Shown here: piece by piece, positions 14,410 through 23,100 of the stretch
How the letters are laid out: each line of letters opens with the position of its first letter
Numbering within the stretch: the stretch's first letter is position 1
Origin: Acidimicrobiaceae bacterium
GTDB taxonomy: Bacteria > Actinomycetota > Acidimicrobiia > Acidimicrobiales > Ilumatobacteraceae
Assembly (NCBI GenBank): GCA_003154135.1
Contig: PMCN01000275.1
Span: 26,198 to 57,462 of the forward strand
Direction: 5' to 3'
DNA: 31,265 nt
Translations under genes and position numbers: made by a program
The notes under the pieces: model-generated
Told to the model about the DNA's origin: nothing
Database searches by the model: none
Seen by the model: only the letters and a program-made list of their open reading frames with translations

Positions 14410-15689
14410 TCGGCGCCGTCCGGGTAGCGCAGCGCGGCGATCGACTCGGGGTGCATCTCGATGGAATAACCGGGCGCCTCGGGAACCACGTATGCGCCGT
14501 TGCGCACCTGTGCCGGGTGCAGGAAGTGCTCGTGCAGGTGGTCGGCGAACTCGGTGGTGCGGTCGACCAGCGAGCCGCTGACGCACAGGTAGTCGATGAT
14601 CGACAGGTGCTGCACGTACTCGCAGAGGCCGATGCCTCCTGCGTGCGGGCACACCGGAACGCCGCGAGCGGCGGCGAGCAGCAGCACGGCGAGCACCTCG
14701 TTGACCCCACCGAGCCGGCAGGCGTCGATCTGGCAGTAGTCGATGGCCTCGGCCTGGAGCAGCTGCTTGAAGATCACCCGGTTCGCTGCATGCTCGCCGG
14801 TGGCGACTCCGACCGGCGCCACGCCGCGGCGGATGGTGGCGTGGCCGAGCACGTCGTCGGGGTGCGTGGGCTCCTCGATCCAACGCAGGCCGTACGGCGC
14901 GAGCTGATTGGTCCAGTCGATGGCCTCGCGCACGTCCCACACCTGGTTGGCGTCGGCCATCAGCTGTCGGTGGTCGCCGATCTCCTCGCGCATCACCTCG
15001 CAGCGGCGCATGTCGCCGGCGACGTCGATGCCCACCTTGGTCTTGAAGCTCGTCCAGCCGTCGGCGAGCGCGGCCCGACAGCGCGCCCGCACCTCGTCCT
15101 CGGGATAGCCCAGCCAGCCCGCGGACGTGATGTACGCGGGATAACCGTTGCGACGCAGCTCGGCGAGGCGTTCGCCCTTGCCGGCCTGCGCGCGCTGCAG
15201 CATGTCGAGCGCACGAACCTCGTCGACCTCGTCGCGCAGGTAGCGGAAGTCGATGCAGTCGACGAACTGCGCGGGCTCCAGGTCGGCCACCAGCTGCCAC
15301 AGCGGCACGCCTCGCTCCTTCGCCCACAGGTCCCACACGGCGTTGACCAGCGCGGCAGTGGCGAGGTGGATGACTCCCTTGTCAGGCCCCAGCCAGCGCA
15401 GCTGCGAGTGGTTCGTCACCTGCCGCCAGAAGGCTCCCATGTGATCGGTGAGATCGCTCAGGCGACGCCCCACCACCAGCGTGGAGAGCGCCTCGATCGC
15501 GGCGCAGCACAGCTCGTTGCCCTTGCCGATGGTGAAGGTCATCCCGTGGCCCTCGTGCGCACCGTCGGTGTGCAGCACCACGTACGCAGCCGAGTAGTCG
15601 GGGTCGGGGTGGTTCGCGTCGGACCCGTGCAGGGACGCCGAGGTGCGAGCCCGTAGGTCGTGGGTGGTGACGGAGAGGATGGTGGTCAT
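14397..15689 (-). CDS. L-fuconate dehydratase (enolase superfamily)
   Basis: A 430-residue mandelate-racemase-type enolase. It should dehydrate L-fuconate to 2-keto-3-deoxy-L-fuconate. The N-terminal block SASLHGSDANHPDPDYSAAY is characteristic of this enzyme. Barrel motifs follow: the KTK pair in SFKTKVG (about 216-218), metal ligands Asp in LMADANQVW (about 246), Glu in WIEEPTHPDD (about 272) and GEHAANRVIFKQ, and the general-acid His in CPHAGGIGLCEY (about 350). Length matches characterised fuconate dehydratases. ATG 15689 puts the conserved start (ITTHDLRART-like) correctly; an upstream extension would cross the palindrome. It leads the minus-strand operon with the aldo/keto reductase and perhaps the thiolase. 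Confidence 0.92.
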   Translation of the reverse strand: MTTILSVTTHDLRARTSASLHGSDANHPDPDYSAAYVVLHTDGAHEGHGMTFTIGKGNELCCAAIEALSTLVVGRRLSDLTDHMGAFWRQVTNHSQLRWLGPDKGVIHLATAALVNAVWDLWAKERGVPLWQLVADLEPAQFVDCIDFRYLRDEVDEVRALDMLQRAQAGKGERLAELRRNGYPAYITSAGWLGYPEDEVRARCRAALADGWTSFKTKVGIDVAGDMRRCEVMREEIGDHRQLMADANQVWDVREAIDWTNQLAPYGLRWIEEPTHPDDVLGHATIRRGVAPVGVATGEHAANRVIFKQLLQAEAIDYCQIDACRLGGVNEVLAVLLLAAARGVPVCPHAGGIGLCEYVQHLSIIDYLCVSGSLVDRTTEFADHLHEHFLHPAQVRNGAYVVPEAPGYSIEMHPESIAALRYPDGAEWTR

Positions 15690-15701
15690 GGAGGCGGCAC
15701 G

Positions 15702-15707
15702 ACCATA
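15702..15707 (-). promoter_or_regulatory. Possible -10 element of the fuconate dehydratase gene
   Basis: TATGGT on the minus strand, 12 bases before the ATG. The start would lie about 5-7 bases before the ATG. Its -35 region would fall at the edge of the palindrome beginning at 15733. Confidence 0.35.
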
Positions 15708-15732
15708 GTGGGACCGCGGCCCCCACCCCACG

Positions 15733-15784
15733 GCTCGTGTCAGCGCGCGACCACCAACCTCGGTGGTCCCGCGCTGACACGAGC
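15733..15784. repeat. 52-base near-perfect palindrome between divergent genes
   Basis: Two 23-base arms, 15733-15755 and 15762-15784, pair at 22 of 23 positions (one C-C mismatch at 15748/15769) around the 6-base loop AACCTC. The arm starts GCTCGTGTCAGCGCG and ends GACCACC. It lies in the 155-base gap between the divergent fuconate dehydratase and SDR genes, just outside the likely -35 regions of both. A shared operator, a cruciform or a small palindromic mobile repeat are all possible. Confidence 0.8.
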
Positions 15785-15810
15785 AGGAGTTCGGGTCACG
15801 GCTCCGGTGC

Positions 15811-15816
15811 GATACT
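15811..15816 (+). promoter_or_regulatory. Possible extended -10 element of the SDR gene
   Basis: GATACT preceded by TGC, 28 bases before the SDR ATG at 15845. A leader of about 20 bases would carry the strong GAGGAGGG ribosome-binding site at 15832-15839. Unlike most genes here, this one uses a leadered, Shine-Dalgarno start. Confidence 0.35.
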
Positions 15817-15844
15817 GGCGCACTCGACACAGAGGAGGGCCAAC

Positions 15845-16558
15845 ATGCTGACGCCGCGAGTGGTGGTCGTGACCGGAAGTGCAGGAGGCATCGGCGCGGC
15901 GATGGTCGAGCGGTTCAGCGCGCTCGGTGACACCGTGGTGGGGCTCGACCTCACCGACGGCATCGACATCACGCGGCCCGAGCACTGCCACGCTGCTGCG
16001 CAGCTCGTCGTCGACCAGCACGGCCGAATCGACGTGCTGTGCAACAACGCGGGCATCAGCGCGGTCGGCGACGTGGTGCAGTCGACGCCCGACGACTGGC
16101 AGCGCGTGTTCGCCGTCAACGTGTTCGGCGTGGCCAACATGTCGCGAGCCGTCATCCCGCACATGCGCGCCGGGGGCGGCGGTGCCATCGTCAACACGTG
16201 CTCCATCGTGGCCACCGTGGGGTTGGTGCAGCGTGCCGTGTACGCGTCGTCGAAGGGCGCGGTGCAGGCGCTCACCAAGGCGATGGCGGCCGACGAGGTG
16301 CACCACGGCATCCGCGTGAACTGCGTCTCGCCGGGCACCGTGCAGAGCCCGTGGGTGGAGCGTCTCGTGGCGGCCACCGACGACCCGCCGGCCACCTACG
16401 AGGCACTGCGCCGCCGCCAGCCGATGGGGCAGTTGGTGAGCTGCGAGGCGGTGGCCGACGCGGTGGTCTACCTCGCCGCGCCCACCACGTTCGCCACCGG
16501 CATCGATCTCCTGATCGACGGTGGCATCAGTGGCATTCGCATCGTGGACGACGGATGA
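15845..16558 (+). CDS. SDR-family oxidoreductase (candidate 2-keto-3-deoxy-L-fuconate dehydrogenase)
   Basis: Classical short-chain dehydrogenase, 237 residues. NAD(P) loop TGSAGGIG (10-17), NNAG (67-70), catalytic Ser120, Tyr133 and Lys137 (YASSK), and PGTVQSPW after the active site. Asp35 at the end of beta-2 (GLDL) suggests a preference for NAD. In non-phosphorylative L-fucose breakdown, an SDR oxidises 2-keto-3-deoxy-L-fuconate to the 2,4-diketo acid, which a FAH-family enzyme then cleaves. The divergent L-fuconate dehydratase and the nearby FAH-family gene make that role plausible, not proven. Strong ribosome-binding site upstream. The stop overlaps the next gene's ATG (ATGA), so this enzyme is coupled to the solute-binding-like protein. 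Confidence 0.93.
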   Translation: MLTPRVVVVTGSAGGIGAAMVERFSALGDTVVGLDLTDGIDITRPEHCHAAAQLVVDQHGRIDVLCNNAGISAVGDVVQSTPDDWQRVFAVNVFGVANMSRAVIPHMRAGGGGAIVNTCSIVATVGLVQRAVYASSKGAVQALTKAMAADEVHHGIRVNCVSPGTVQSPWVERLVAATDDPPATYEALRRRQPMGQLVSCEAVADAVVYLAAPTTFATGIDLLIDGGISGIRIVDDG

Positions 16559-17625
16559 CCCTACGTGTGGCCCTCGTCGGTGGGCCGATGTACGACCACC
16601 TCTACCCCGTGCTCGAGGGGCTCGATGTGGAGGTGGTGGTGCACGCCGACCACCCCACGCTCAACCGGCGCGCGGCCGACATGCTGGCCGCCGGCGAGCG
16701 CATCGACGTGCTGTCGACCCACTCCAAGTACGCACCCTCGCAGGCACAGTGGTTGCGGCCACTCGACCAGTTGGTCGACACGTCGGCACTCGCCCCGCTG
16801 GCGGTCGACCTGTGCCGGGGCGGCGGCGCGCTGTGGAGCGTGCCCCGCCTCATCGACGTGCGCATCATGTGGGCGCGCACCGATCGGCCGCCCGTCCCGG
16901 GAACGTGGCAGCAGATGGTCGATGGCGGGCACGTGTTCGGCTTCCCCGGCCGCGAGTCGGGCCTGTTCGGCACCTTCTTCGAACTGGTGGTCGGCCAGGG
17001 CGGGCGCCTGTTCGACGACGACGGCACGCCGTGCATCGACTCGCCGGAAGCGGTGCATGCGGTGGAGATGCTGTGCCGGCTCGCCTCCGTGGCGCCGGCC
17101 GGCCTGCCCGACTGGCACTACGACCAGGTCGACGCGGCGCTGCTCGACGGCGCGGTGCACGCGGCCGGGGTGTGGCCAGGCGGTTGGGGGCCGATCTCGC
17201 GCTCCGGCGCGGCCGATGTGCTCCGGCCCCACCGCTACCCCGCCGGGAGCGCGCGCTGGGTGAGCTACGCCGGTTGCCACTCGTGGGCCGTCCCCACGAC
17301 GTGCGCCGACCTGGCTGCCGCCCTGGAGGCAGTGCGCGTGCTGAGCAGCCGCGAGGCGCACGCCCGCGATGCCGCCGGCGGCACCGTGTGCGCCCACGTC
17401 GACGCACTGGCGGCGGTGCGGCCGGTGAGCGAGGTGGACGCCGAGCGACTCGCCATCACCGCCGACACCATCCAGCAGGCGATGATCACCTACCCGCCGC
17501 ACCCCCGCTTCCCGGAGGTGGAGGACGCCGGTTGGCTGGCCATCAACGAAGCGCTGCGTGGCACGTGCAGCCCCCGGCACGCCGTGCAACAGGTGCAACG
17601 GCGAGCCGAGGAGGCGCTGGGCTGA
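16555..17625 (+). CDS. Extracellular solute-binding-like protein lacking a signal peptide
   Basis: A 356-residue protein resembling family 1 sugar-binding proteins of ABC importers: a short beta-strand opening (LRVALVGGP), IDVLSTHSKYAPSQAQWLRPL, LWSVPRLIDVRIMWARTD, the WQQMVDGG helix, FGFPGRESGLFGTFFELV, and a C-terminal helical region with a Trp-rich hinge (GVWPGGWGP). Homologues normally begin with a signal peptide or lipobox. Here the coding sequence starts directly at the first fold strand, overlapping the SDR stop, and no hydrophobic leader is present. No permease or ATPase gene is nearby. It may be a cytosolic ligand sensor or a protein fed to another transporter; the ligand is perhaps a sugar acid. 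The family call is moderate. Confidence 0.75.
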   Translation: MTLRVALVGGPMYDHLYPVLEGLDVEVVVHADHPTLNRRAADMLAAGERIDVLSTHSKYAPSQAQWLRPLDQLVDTSALAPLAVDLCRGGGALWSVPRLIDVRIMWARTDRPPVPGTWQQMVDGGHVFGFPGRESGLFGTFFELVVGQGGRLFDDDGTPCIDSPEAVHAVEMLCRLASVAPAGLPDWHYDQVDAALLDGAVHAAGVWPGGWGPISRSGAADVLRPHRYPAGSARWVSYAGCHSWAVPTTCADLAAALEAVRVLSSREAHARDAAGGTVCAHVDALAAVRPVSEVDAERLAITADTIQQAMITYPPHPRFPEVEDAGWLAINEALRGTCSPRHAVQQVQRRAEEALG

Positions 17626-17631
17626 CGGCGA

Positions 17632-17931
17632 TCAGCCGCTGCTCTTGCTCGTCGAATGTGCCGTCGTGGCCGGTGTGGCAGCCGTGGCGGTGGTGGCGTT
17701 CGCGGCCGTGCCCACCGTCTGCGACAGCGTGGCGCCCTGGGCGACCGTCTGCGTCCGGGTGACGGTGGTGGTCGCGCTCGCACCACCCGCATTCATCGTC
17801 ATCACGCCGGTCATGATGGCCATGCCGGCCACTCCGGCCACGCCGACGGCGCGGCGGGCGGTGCGAGCAGGGTGCGGCTTGCGCCGGCGGGGCGTGTTCT
17901 GGCGGGGGATGTTCTGGCGGGGGGTGGTCAT
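17632..17931 (-). CDS. Small Thr-rich membrane or exported protein
   Basis: A 99-residue protein of no recognised family. It has a basic N terminus with the repeat PRQNIPRQNTPRRRK, one hydrophobic segment (AVGVAGVAGMAIMTGVMTM, about 29-47) and a Thr/Ala-rich outside tail (TTTVTRTQTVAQGATLSQTV and more). The composition matches an exported or anchored wall protein and resembles the tail of the LysM protein at 9661, but no LysM is present. Start ATG 17931 is 28 bases after the heme membrane protein's stop on the same strand, so the two may be co-transcribed; no good ribosome-binding site is visible. It ends six bases from the convergent solute-binding-like gene. Confidence 0.65.
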   Translation of the reverse strand: MTTPRQNIPRQNTPRRRKPHPARTARRAVGVAGVAGMAIMTGVMTMNAGGASATTTVTRTQTVAQGATLSQTVGTAANATTATAATPATTAHSTSKSSG

Positions 17932-17959
17932 GATGAGTTCGCTTTCAGGAGAAGGGGTG

Positions 17960-18541
17960 TCAGACGAGCTGTTCGGGGCGGGCAGTGGCGGAGCGCACCG
18001 GCACGCGGGCGGGCTTGGGTGCCTCGGGCTGCAGGATGCGAGCGACGGTCGCAGCACCGATCACCAGGGTGATGGCGAGCACGGTGAGGCGCAGCAGCAG
18101 GTTGGCGCGGTCGGTCCCTGCGGTCAGCAGGTGCACCGTGGAGAACGCGAACAGCGGGAAGCTGAGGAAGTGGATGCCCTTCCACAGCCGCTTGCTGATG
18201 TGCTTGCGCAACAGCGAGCTGAGCTCGACCGCCACGAGCAGGTACATGCCGATGATGCCCCAACCGACCGCCATCGGGTGGTAGTCACCGGTGAAGGGCA
18301 CGAGCACCTGGGTGGGCCCGAAGTGCACGTAGCTGTCCATCACCAGGCCGAGCACGTGAGCGCCCGTGAACAGCACCGCGATGCCAGCGGCGAAGCGGTG
18401 CAGGTCGAGCATCCAGTTGGGACGCGGCTTGGGGCCGAGGAAGCGGGTCGCCAGGGCCAGGCCCCAGAACGTCGCGAACGCGAGCATGGTCCAGGCGACG
18501 ATGCCGCCCGACCGGGCCACGTACCACCATGTGTGATTCAT
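17960..18541 (-). CDS. Ferric reductase-like transmembrane heme protein
   Basis: A 193-residue integral membrane protein with about five helices (about 7-30, 45-67, 90-111, 121-140, 146-166). Two helices each carry a His pair: His48/His62 and His124/His137, the spacing used by ferric-reductase/YedZ-like domains to hold two b-type hemes across the membrane. It should pass electrons across the membrane, but no flavin or NAD(P)H domain is attached or adjacent, so its electron donor is unknown. The ATG at 18541 follows a GAGGAG ribosome-binding site. The C-terminal tail is basic and Pro/Ala-rich. It lies between the LPxTG protein and the Thr-rich small protein, all on one strand. Confidence 0.85.
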   Translation of the reverse strand: MNHTWWYVARSGGIVAWTMLAFATFWGLALATRFLGPKPRPNWMLDLHRFAAGIAVLFTGAHVLGLVMDSYVHFGPTQVLVPFTGDYHPMAVGWGIIGMYLLVAVELSSLLRKHISKRLWKGIHFLSFPLFAFSTVHLLTAGTDRANLLLRLTVLAITLVIGAATVARILQPEAPKPARVPVRSATARPEQLV

Positions 18542-18628
18542 CGACTGCTCCTCGCTCGGTGTGCAGCGTCATGGTGCGCCGCGCAGGTTGGAGCAGTGCG
18601 AGAAACGGTCGAGAAGGGCGTGCGAGTG

Positions 18629-19219
18629 TCAGAGCACCGGACGGCGTCGGCGGGCGAGCAGCAGCAGAGCGCCGAGGCCGAGTGCGACGCCGGCGGCCAC
18701 GGCCACCTCAGCCGCCTGCGATCCGGTGGGCGGCAGACCGCCCGAGCCGTTGTCGACGGCGGTGGTGGAGGGTGAGGTGGTGGTGCTGGCGACACAGCCA
18801 CCGGGCAGCACGACCTCCTGGTCGAGGTCGACCGCCACGGCCAGGCCGGGCTTGTAGTTCACCACCAGGTGGTAGTCGCCGGTCGCATCGCCGCTCACTG
18901 CTGTGGTGGCTGCGGCCGTCGCATCGAGATCGAGCGACGTGGGCGTGAACGACGCTGTGGCATCGATGGCGCTGCCGGTGCTGAGGCCGGTGGCGTCGAC
19001 GGTGCCGCTGTTGATCACCACGGTCTGGCCGGTGGAGTTGGTGAACGTCCACGCGACGAGTTGGTGACCGGTCGTCGCGTCACAGCTGACCACTCCTGCC
19101 AACGTCGCCGGGGCGGGTGCCGAACCGGCGTGCACTCCTGCACCGCCGGCGAGTGCGACGGCGACCGAGATGCCCGTCGCCGCCATGACGCGTCGTGCCG
19201 TGAGTCGAATGGTCCCCAT
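18629..19219 (-). CDS. LPxTG-anchored surface protein
   Basis: A 196-residue exported protein. A signal peptide (basic start, hydrophobic GISVAVALAGGAGVHAG) ends near Ala-Gly-Ser around residue 32. The mature part is a Thr/Ala/Ser-rich beta-type domain with a Cys near each end (VSCDATT and GGCVAST), followed by a Ser/Thr linker. The C terminus is a textbook sortase signal: LPPTG at 162-166, a hydrophobic stretch (VAVAAGVALGLGALLLLA) and RRRR. It should be linked to the wall by a sortase, though no sortase gene is in the window. The ATG at 19219 has a GGGAGG ribosome-binding site. The domain suggests an adhesion or structural role; nothing more can be said. Confidence 0.85.
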   Translation of the reverse strand: MGTIRLTARRVMAATGISVAVALAGGAGVHAGSAPAPATLAGVVSCDATTGHQLVAWTFTNSTGQTVVINSGTVDATGLSTGSAIDATASFTPTSLDLDATAAATTAVSGDATGDYHLVVNYKPGLAVAVDLDQEVVLPGGCVASTTTSPSTTAVDNGSGGLPPTGSQAAEVAVAAGVALGLGALLLLARRRRPVL

Positions 19220-19292
19220 CGTCGCCTCCCATCGAGCACGGCCACCGGCCGCGCGCGAACAGTACCCCGCGACGTGGGGCGGGTCGGACGAC

Positions 19293-19760
19293 TCAGCGTT
19301 CGGGCCGGCGGACCACCATCACCGGGCAGTGCGCGTGGTGCACGCACGCGGTGGACACCGAACCGAGCAGCATCCCGGCGAAACCGCCGTGGCCGCGAGT
19401 GCCCACGACCACCATGGCGGCACCGTGCGACGCCTCGATCAGTGCGTAGGCCGGGGAGCCGACCTCGAGACGCGTCGTGACCGTCAGGCCCGACGCACGG
19501 GCATACGCAGCTTCCTCGGCGAGCACGTCCTGAGCGGCTTGCTCGAGCTGTTCGAGCACGATGCCGGTGCCATACGGACTTGCCGACGCCATGGTCACCT
19601 CCACGCCGTGGACGAGCAGCAGCGACAGGTCGCGGCGCTTGGCCTCGTCGATCGCCCAATCGAGGGCTCGGCGGCCGTCGTCGGAGCCGTCGACGCCGAC
19701 CACGATGGTGGACGAGAGATCGGGTCGGGCGATGTCGACTGGGGTGTCATGCTGGGTCAT
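19293..19760 (-). CDS. Universal stress protein (UspA family)
   Basis: A 155-residue single-domain USP. It opens with TIVVGVDGSDDGRRALDWAI and has the ATP-binding loop VVVGTRGHGGFAGMLLGSVS (G-x2-G-x9-G-S type) near the C terminus, ending CPVMVV. USPs bind ATP and help cells survive starvation, hypoxia or redox stress; partners vary. ATG 19760 is decided by a perfect AAGGAGGT ribosome-binding site (minus strand, 19765-19772); an upstream in-frame ATG at 19811 lacks one. It precedes the LPxTG gene by 73 bases on the same strand and may share its transcript. No DosR-type operator is evident upstream. Confidence 0.94.
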   Translation of the reverse strand: MTQHDTPVDIARPDLSSTIVVGVDGSDDGRRALDWAIDEAKRRDLSLLLVHGVEVTMASASPYGTGIVLEQLEQAAQDVLAEEAAYARASGLTVTTRLEVGSPAYALIEASHGAAMVVVGTRGHGGFAGMLLGSVSTACVHHAHCPVMVVRRPER

Positions 19761-19865
19761 CGGGACCTCCTTGCATGCGCTAGGTGTACTGCTCATTGTC
19801 GCCCCGACCACCGGGCGGCGAAGGGGCCGAAGGTCACCACTTGGCGTGGATCGATGTGCAGTCGG

Positions 19866-20162
19866 TCACGCGTTGGGGTCGTCGAGCAGGTCGGCGCTGA
19901 ACGCGAGCGCCAGCGCGACCGCGGCTGCACGCTCGACCACCATGGTGAAGTGGTTGGCAGCGGCCGAGCCGCCGTTGATGGGCGGGTCGCCGAGCGAGCG
20001 CAGCAACGCGCCCACCTCGTGGGGCGCGGCGATGGGCTCGACGGGCGGCAACGGGGCGTGCGGGCGCCAGATGTCGGCGGCCTGCGGGCGACGCGACTGC
20101 GGCTTGCGACGCTGCTGCGGGCGCGACCGCGGGGCCTGCGCCTGATGGGCGGGCTGGTTCAT
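19866..20162 (-). CDS. Small protein coupled to the SNF2 ATPase, unknown function
   Basis: 98 residues, no family recognised. The first third is basic and low in complexity (QAPRSRPQQRRKPQSRRPQ), likely disordered and possibly nucleic-acid binding. The rest forms a short Pro-rich stretch and a helical C terminus (HEVGALLRSLGDPPI, then AANHFTMVVERAAAVALALA). The ATG overlaps the stop of the SNF2-type gene (ATGA), so the two are translationally coupled and probably work together. Reading it as a real gene rests on this coupling, clean frame and stop, and codon use like its neighbours. It is missed if one takes the long upstream frame, which is a shadow of the helicase. Confidence 0.7.
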   Translation of the reverse strand: MNQPAHQAQAPRSRPQQRRKPQSRRPQAADIWRPHAPLPPVEPIAAPHEVGALLRSLGDPPINGGSAAANHFTMVVERAAAVALALAFSADLLDDPNA

Positions 20163-23100
20163 GACAGTTCTCCTGCGAGCAGTTCGTCGGTGCGCAGGCC
20201 CAGGGCGATGCGCAGCTGGTCGGCGTTGAGATCGGAGAGCGAGCTCGACTTGGGCAGCACGAGGTTGGCGATGTGCCGCTTGCCGGCCACCACTTCCTCG
20301 ACCCGCTCGTCGACGGTGCCCGGGCACACGAGGCGGTGCGAGATCACGGTCTTGCTCTGCCCGATGCGCCACGCCCGGTCGCGTGCCTGGTCCTCCACGG
20401 CGGGGTTCCACCACCGGTCGTACAGCACGACGTGATTGGCCGAGGTGAGGTTGAGGCCGGTGCCTCCGGCCTTCAGCGACAGCACCATCGCGCCGGCACC
20501 GGTGCCACTCTGGAACTCGCTGACCAGACGGTCGCGCACGCCGCGGCTCAGGTCGCCGTCGTAGCAGGCGATGGGAACCCCGGTGACCTCGCTGAGATGC
20601 ACGGCCAGCTTGCGACCCCACGACGCGAAGTGGGTGAACACCAGCACTCGTTCCCCGGCAGCGAAGACCGACTCGACGATCTCCTCGAGTCGGGCGAGCT
20701 TTCCGCTGCGGCCGGCGAGCGGTTGCCCGTCGTCGCGATACGCCACAGGGTGGTTGCAGATCTGCTTCAGCGCGGTGATGGCCGCGAGGATGGCGCCCTG
20801 CTTCGCCTCGGCCCCGTCGGGATCGTTCATGTCGGCCATCAGCGTGTCGAGCACTGCTTGGTAGAGGCCGATCTGCTCGGGGGTCATCGTGCAGTGGTCG
20901 AGCTCGTCGATCTTGTCGGGCAGCTCGGCGGCCACTTCGGGCTCCGACTTCGTGCGGCGGAACAGCAGGATGCCGTTGAGCGCCCGCAGCGCAGCCTCGC
21001 CGTCGCCCGACATCTGGGCGATGAACATCGGCCGCGAGCCGACCAGGCCCGGGTTGGTGAAGTCGAGGATGGCCCACAGGTCGCCGAGGCCGTTCTCGAT
21101 GGGTGTTCCCGTGAGCGCGATGCGACTGCGCGCCGGGATGCGGCGCAGCTGCTGCGCGGTCTCGCTGGTGGGGTTCTTGATGGCCTGTGCCTCGTCGAGC
21201 ACCACGCGTGCCCACGTGACGCCGGCCAGCTCCTCGACGTCGCGCACGGCGGTGGCGTAGGTGGTGATGACCACGTCGGCCACCGCGATCTCGGCCTGCA
21301 GCTCCTCGTCGGATGCACGCGACGCGCCGTGATGCACCACCACGCGCAGGCTGGGGGCGAAGCGCGCCGCCTCCGCGGCCCAGTTGCCCACCACGGCCGC
21401 CGGTGCCACGACGAGCGCAGCGCCGTTGCCGGCGCACTGCGCCAGATGGGCGAGCACCGTCGGTGTCTTGCCGAGGCCCATGTCGAGTGCCAGGCAGCCG
21501 CCCAGCTCGGCAGCATCGAGGAAGCCCAGCCAGCCGAGCGCCTCGGCCTGGTACGTGCGCAGTTCGCCGACGAAGCCCTCGGGACGGGTGACGGGCGCAG
21601 TGGACACCTCACCCGCGCGGGCGATGAGATCGGCGGCCCAGCTGTTGCCGTGCACCACGGTGCCGCCCGACAGGCCGGCGCCGTCGAGGCCCATGCTGTG
21701 CCGCAGGATCTCGGCACCGGTGAGCTGCGTGATGGACTCGCGCTCGGCGAGCGCGGCCGCAGCCTTCTCCAGGTCGAGGCGGTCGACCTCCACCCACTTG
21801 CCACCGGCCTGCACCAGGGGCCGAGCCTGGCGGGCGAGTTGCTGCACGTCGGCGGCGGTGAGCTCGAGGTCGTCGAACAGCACGGTCCACGCCACGTTGC
21901 TCAACTGGTGCGCGCCCACCACCGAACCGGCGGGCGTCTCGGCGAACAGGCGCAGCGATGCCTTGGCCTTGCGGCGCGACATGGCGGGCACGCGCACGTC
22001 GAAGCCGGCGGCCGACAGGCTGGGCCCCACCTTGGTCATGAAGTTCCAGGCCTCGTCCTGGCTCAGCGCGACCTGTCCGCGACGGCGGGCACCGGCACGG
22101 TCGAGCAGTGGCAGCAGGCGGCCGAGACGGGTCCACTCCGCAGCCAGCGTGGTGCCCACGCCGTCGGTGCGCAGCGCGACGTCGATGGGCACGAGCCGGC
22201 CCTTGCCGGCCGGGGCCCGCACGGCGACCAGCCACACCCCGCCCTGGTCGGGTGCTTCGAGCTGCACGACGAGCTTGCGCCGGTTGGGCGCGGTGACGGC
22301 CCGCGACCACTGCTCGAAGCGACGGGAGACGTCGCTGAGCAGCGTGGCGTTGGCGCGGAACGGCGTGCCGTCCATGTTGGCGATGAACGTCTCGTAGAGG
22401 TCGACCATCGAGTTGGCGTGTGGCGGCGCGGTGGGCAGCTCCATGCGCTCGACGCTCTCGGAGACGATGGCCTCGACCACGGCCGACACGACGGCCACCG
22501 CGGTGGGGCGCGCATCGGCGCCGTCGAGTGCGGTGACGGTGGCCGGCATGCAACCGACGAGCGCCTCCACGTTGGGGTTGTCGACGAGCGCAGGGGTCCA
22601 GCGCACCACTGCGCCGAGCAGGCCGCCGTCGGCCTTGCTACCCACGCGCAGCGTGGGCACGAGCGAACCACGCGCCGCGAGCCGCACCCCTTCCAGCGCC
22701 ACCTGTGCGAGCCAGAGCACGCTGTCGCCGAGACCCTCGCGCCCGTGACCGCCACCGATGGCGACCAGCCAGCCGAGCGCGTCCTTCAGCGAGATGCTGA
22801 GCGCTTCGGCGCGCGAGCCGCCCGGCAGCGGCACGCCACGGTGCACCTGCCAGCCGAGCGGCGGGCCGCCGATGGCTTCGAGCCGAGTGGAGAGCTCGTC
22901 GAAGCCTTCCGGTGCGGCGTTGCGGGCCGAGGCCCACACCACCACCTGGCCGGCCTGCCACGACGCCTGCAGGCAGACCGGATCGGCGGTGAGTGGCCGC
23001 GAGGTGAGATCGTCGAACTCGGTGTCGACCGTGCGCGCACGCTTGCCGTTGCCCGGCTGGTTGCCGTGCTGGTTGCCGTTGCGCGGGGCGATGACGGCTT

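Noticed and set aside
15660..15851. Short frames over the fuconate dehydratase/SDR gap sharing MSARDH-like starts
   Set aside because: Their similarity comes from the two arms of the palindrome, not from related genes.
17632..17931. The Thr-rich small protein as an ApbE flavinylation target
   Set aside because: It has a QGAT sequence, but lacks the preceding Asp and Ser/Thr of the FMN attachment motif and any FMN_bind fold; apbE is also 6 kb away.
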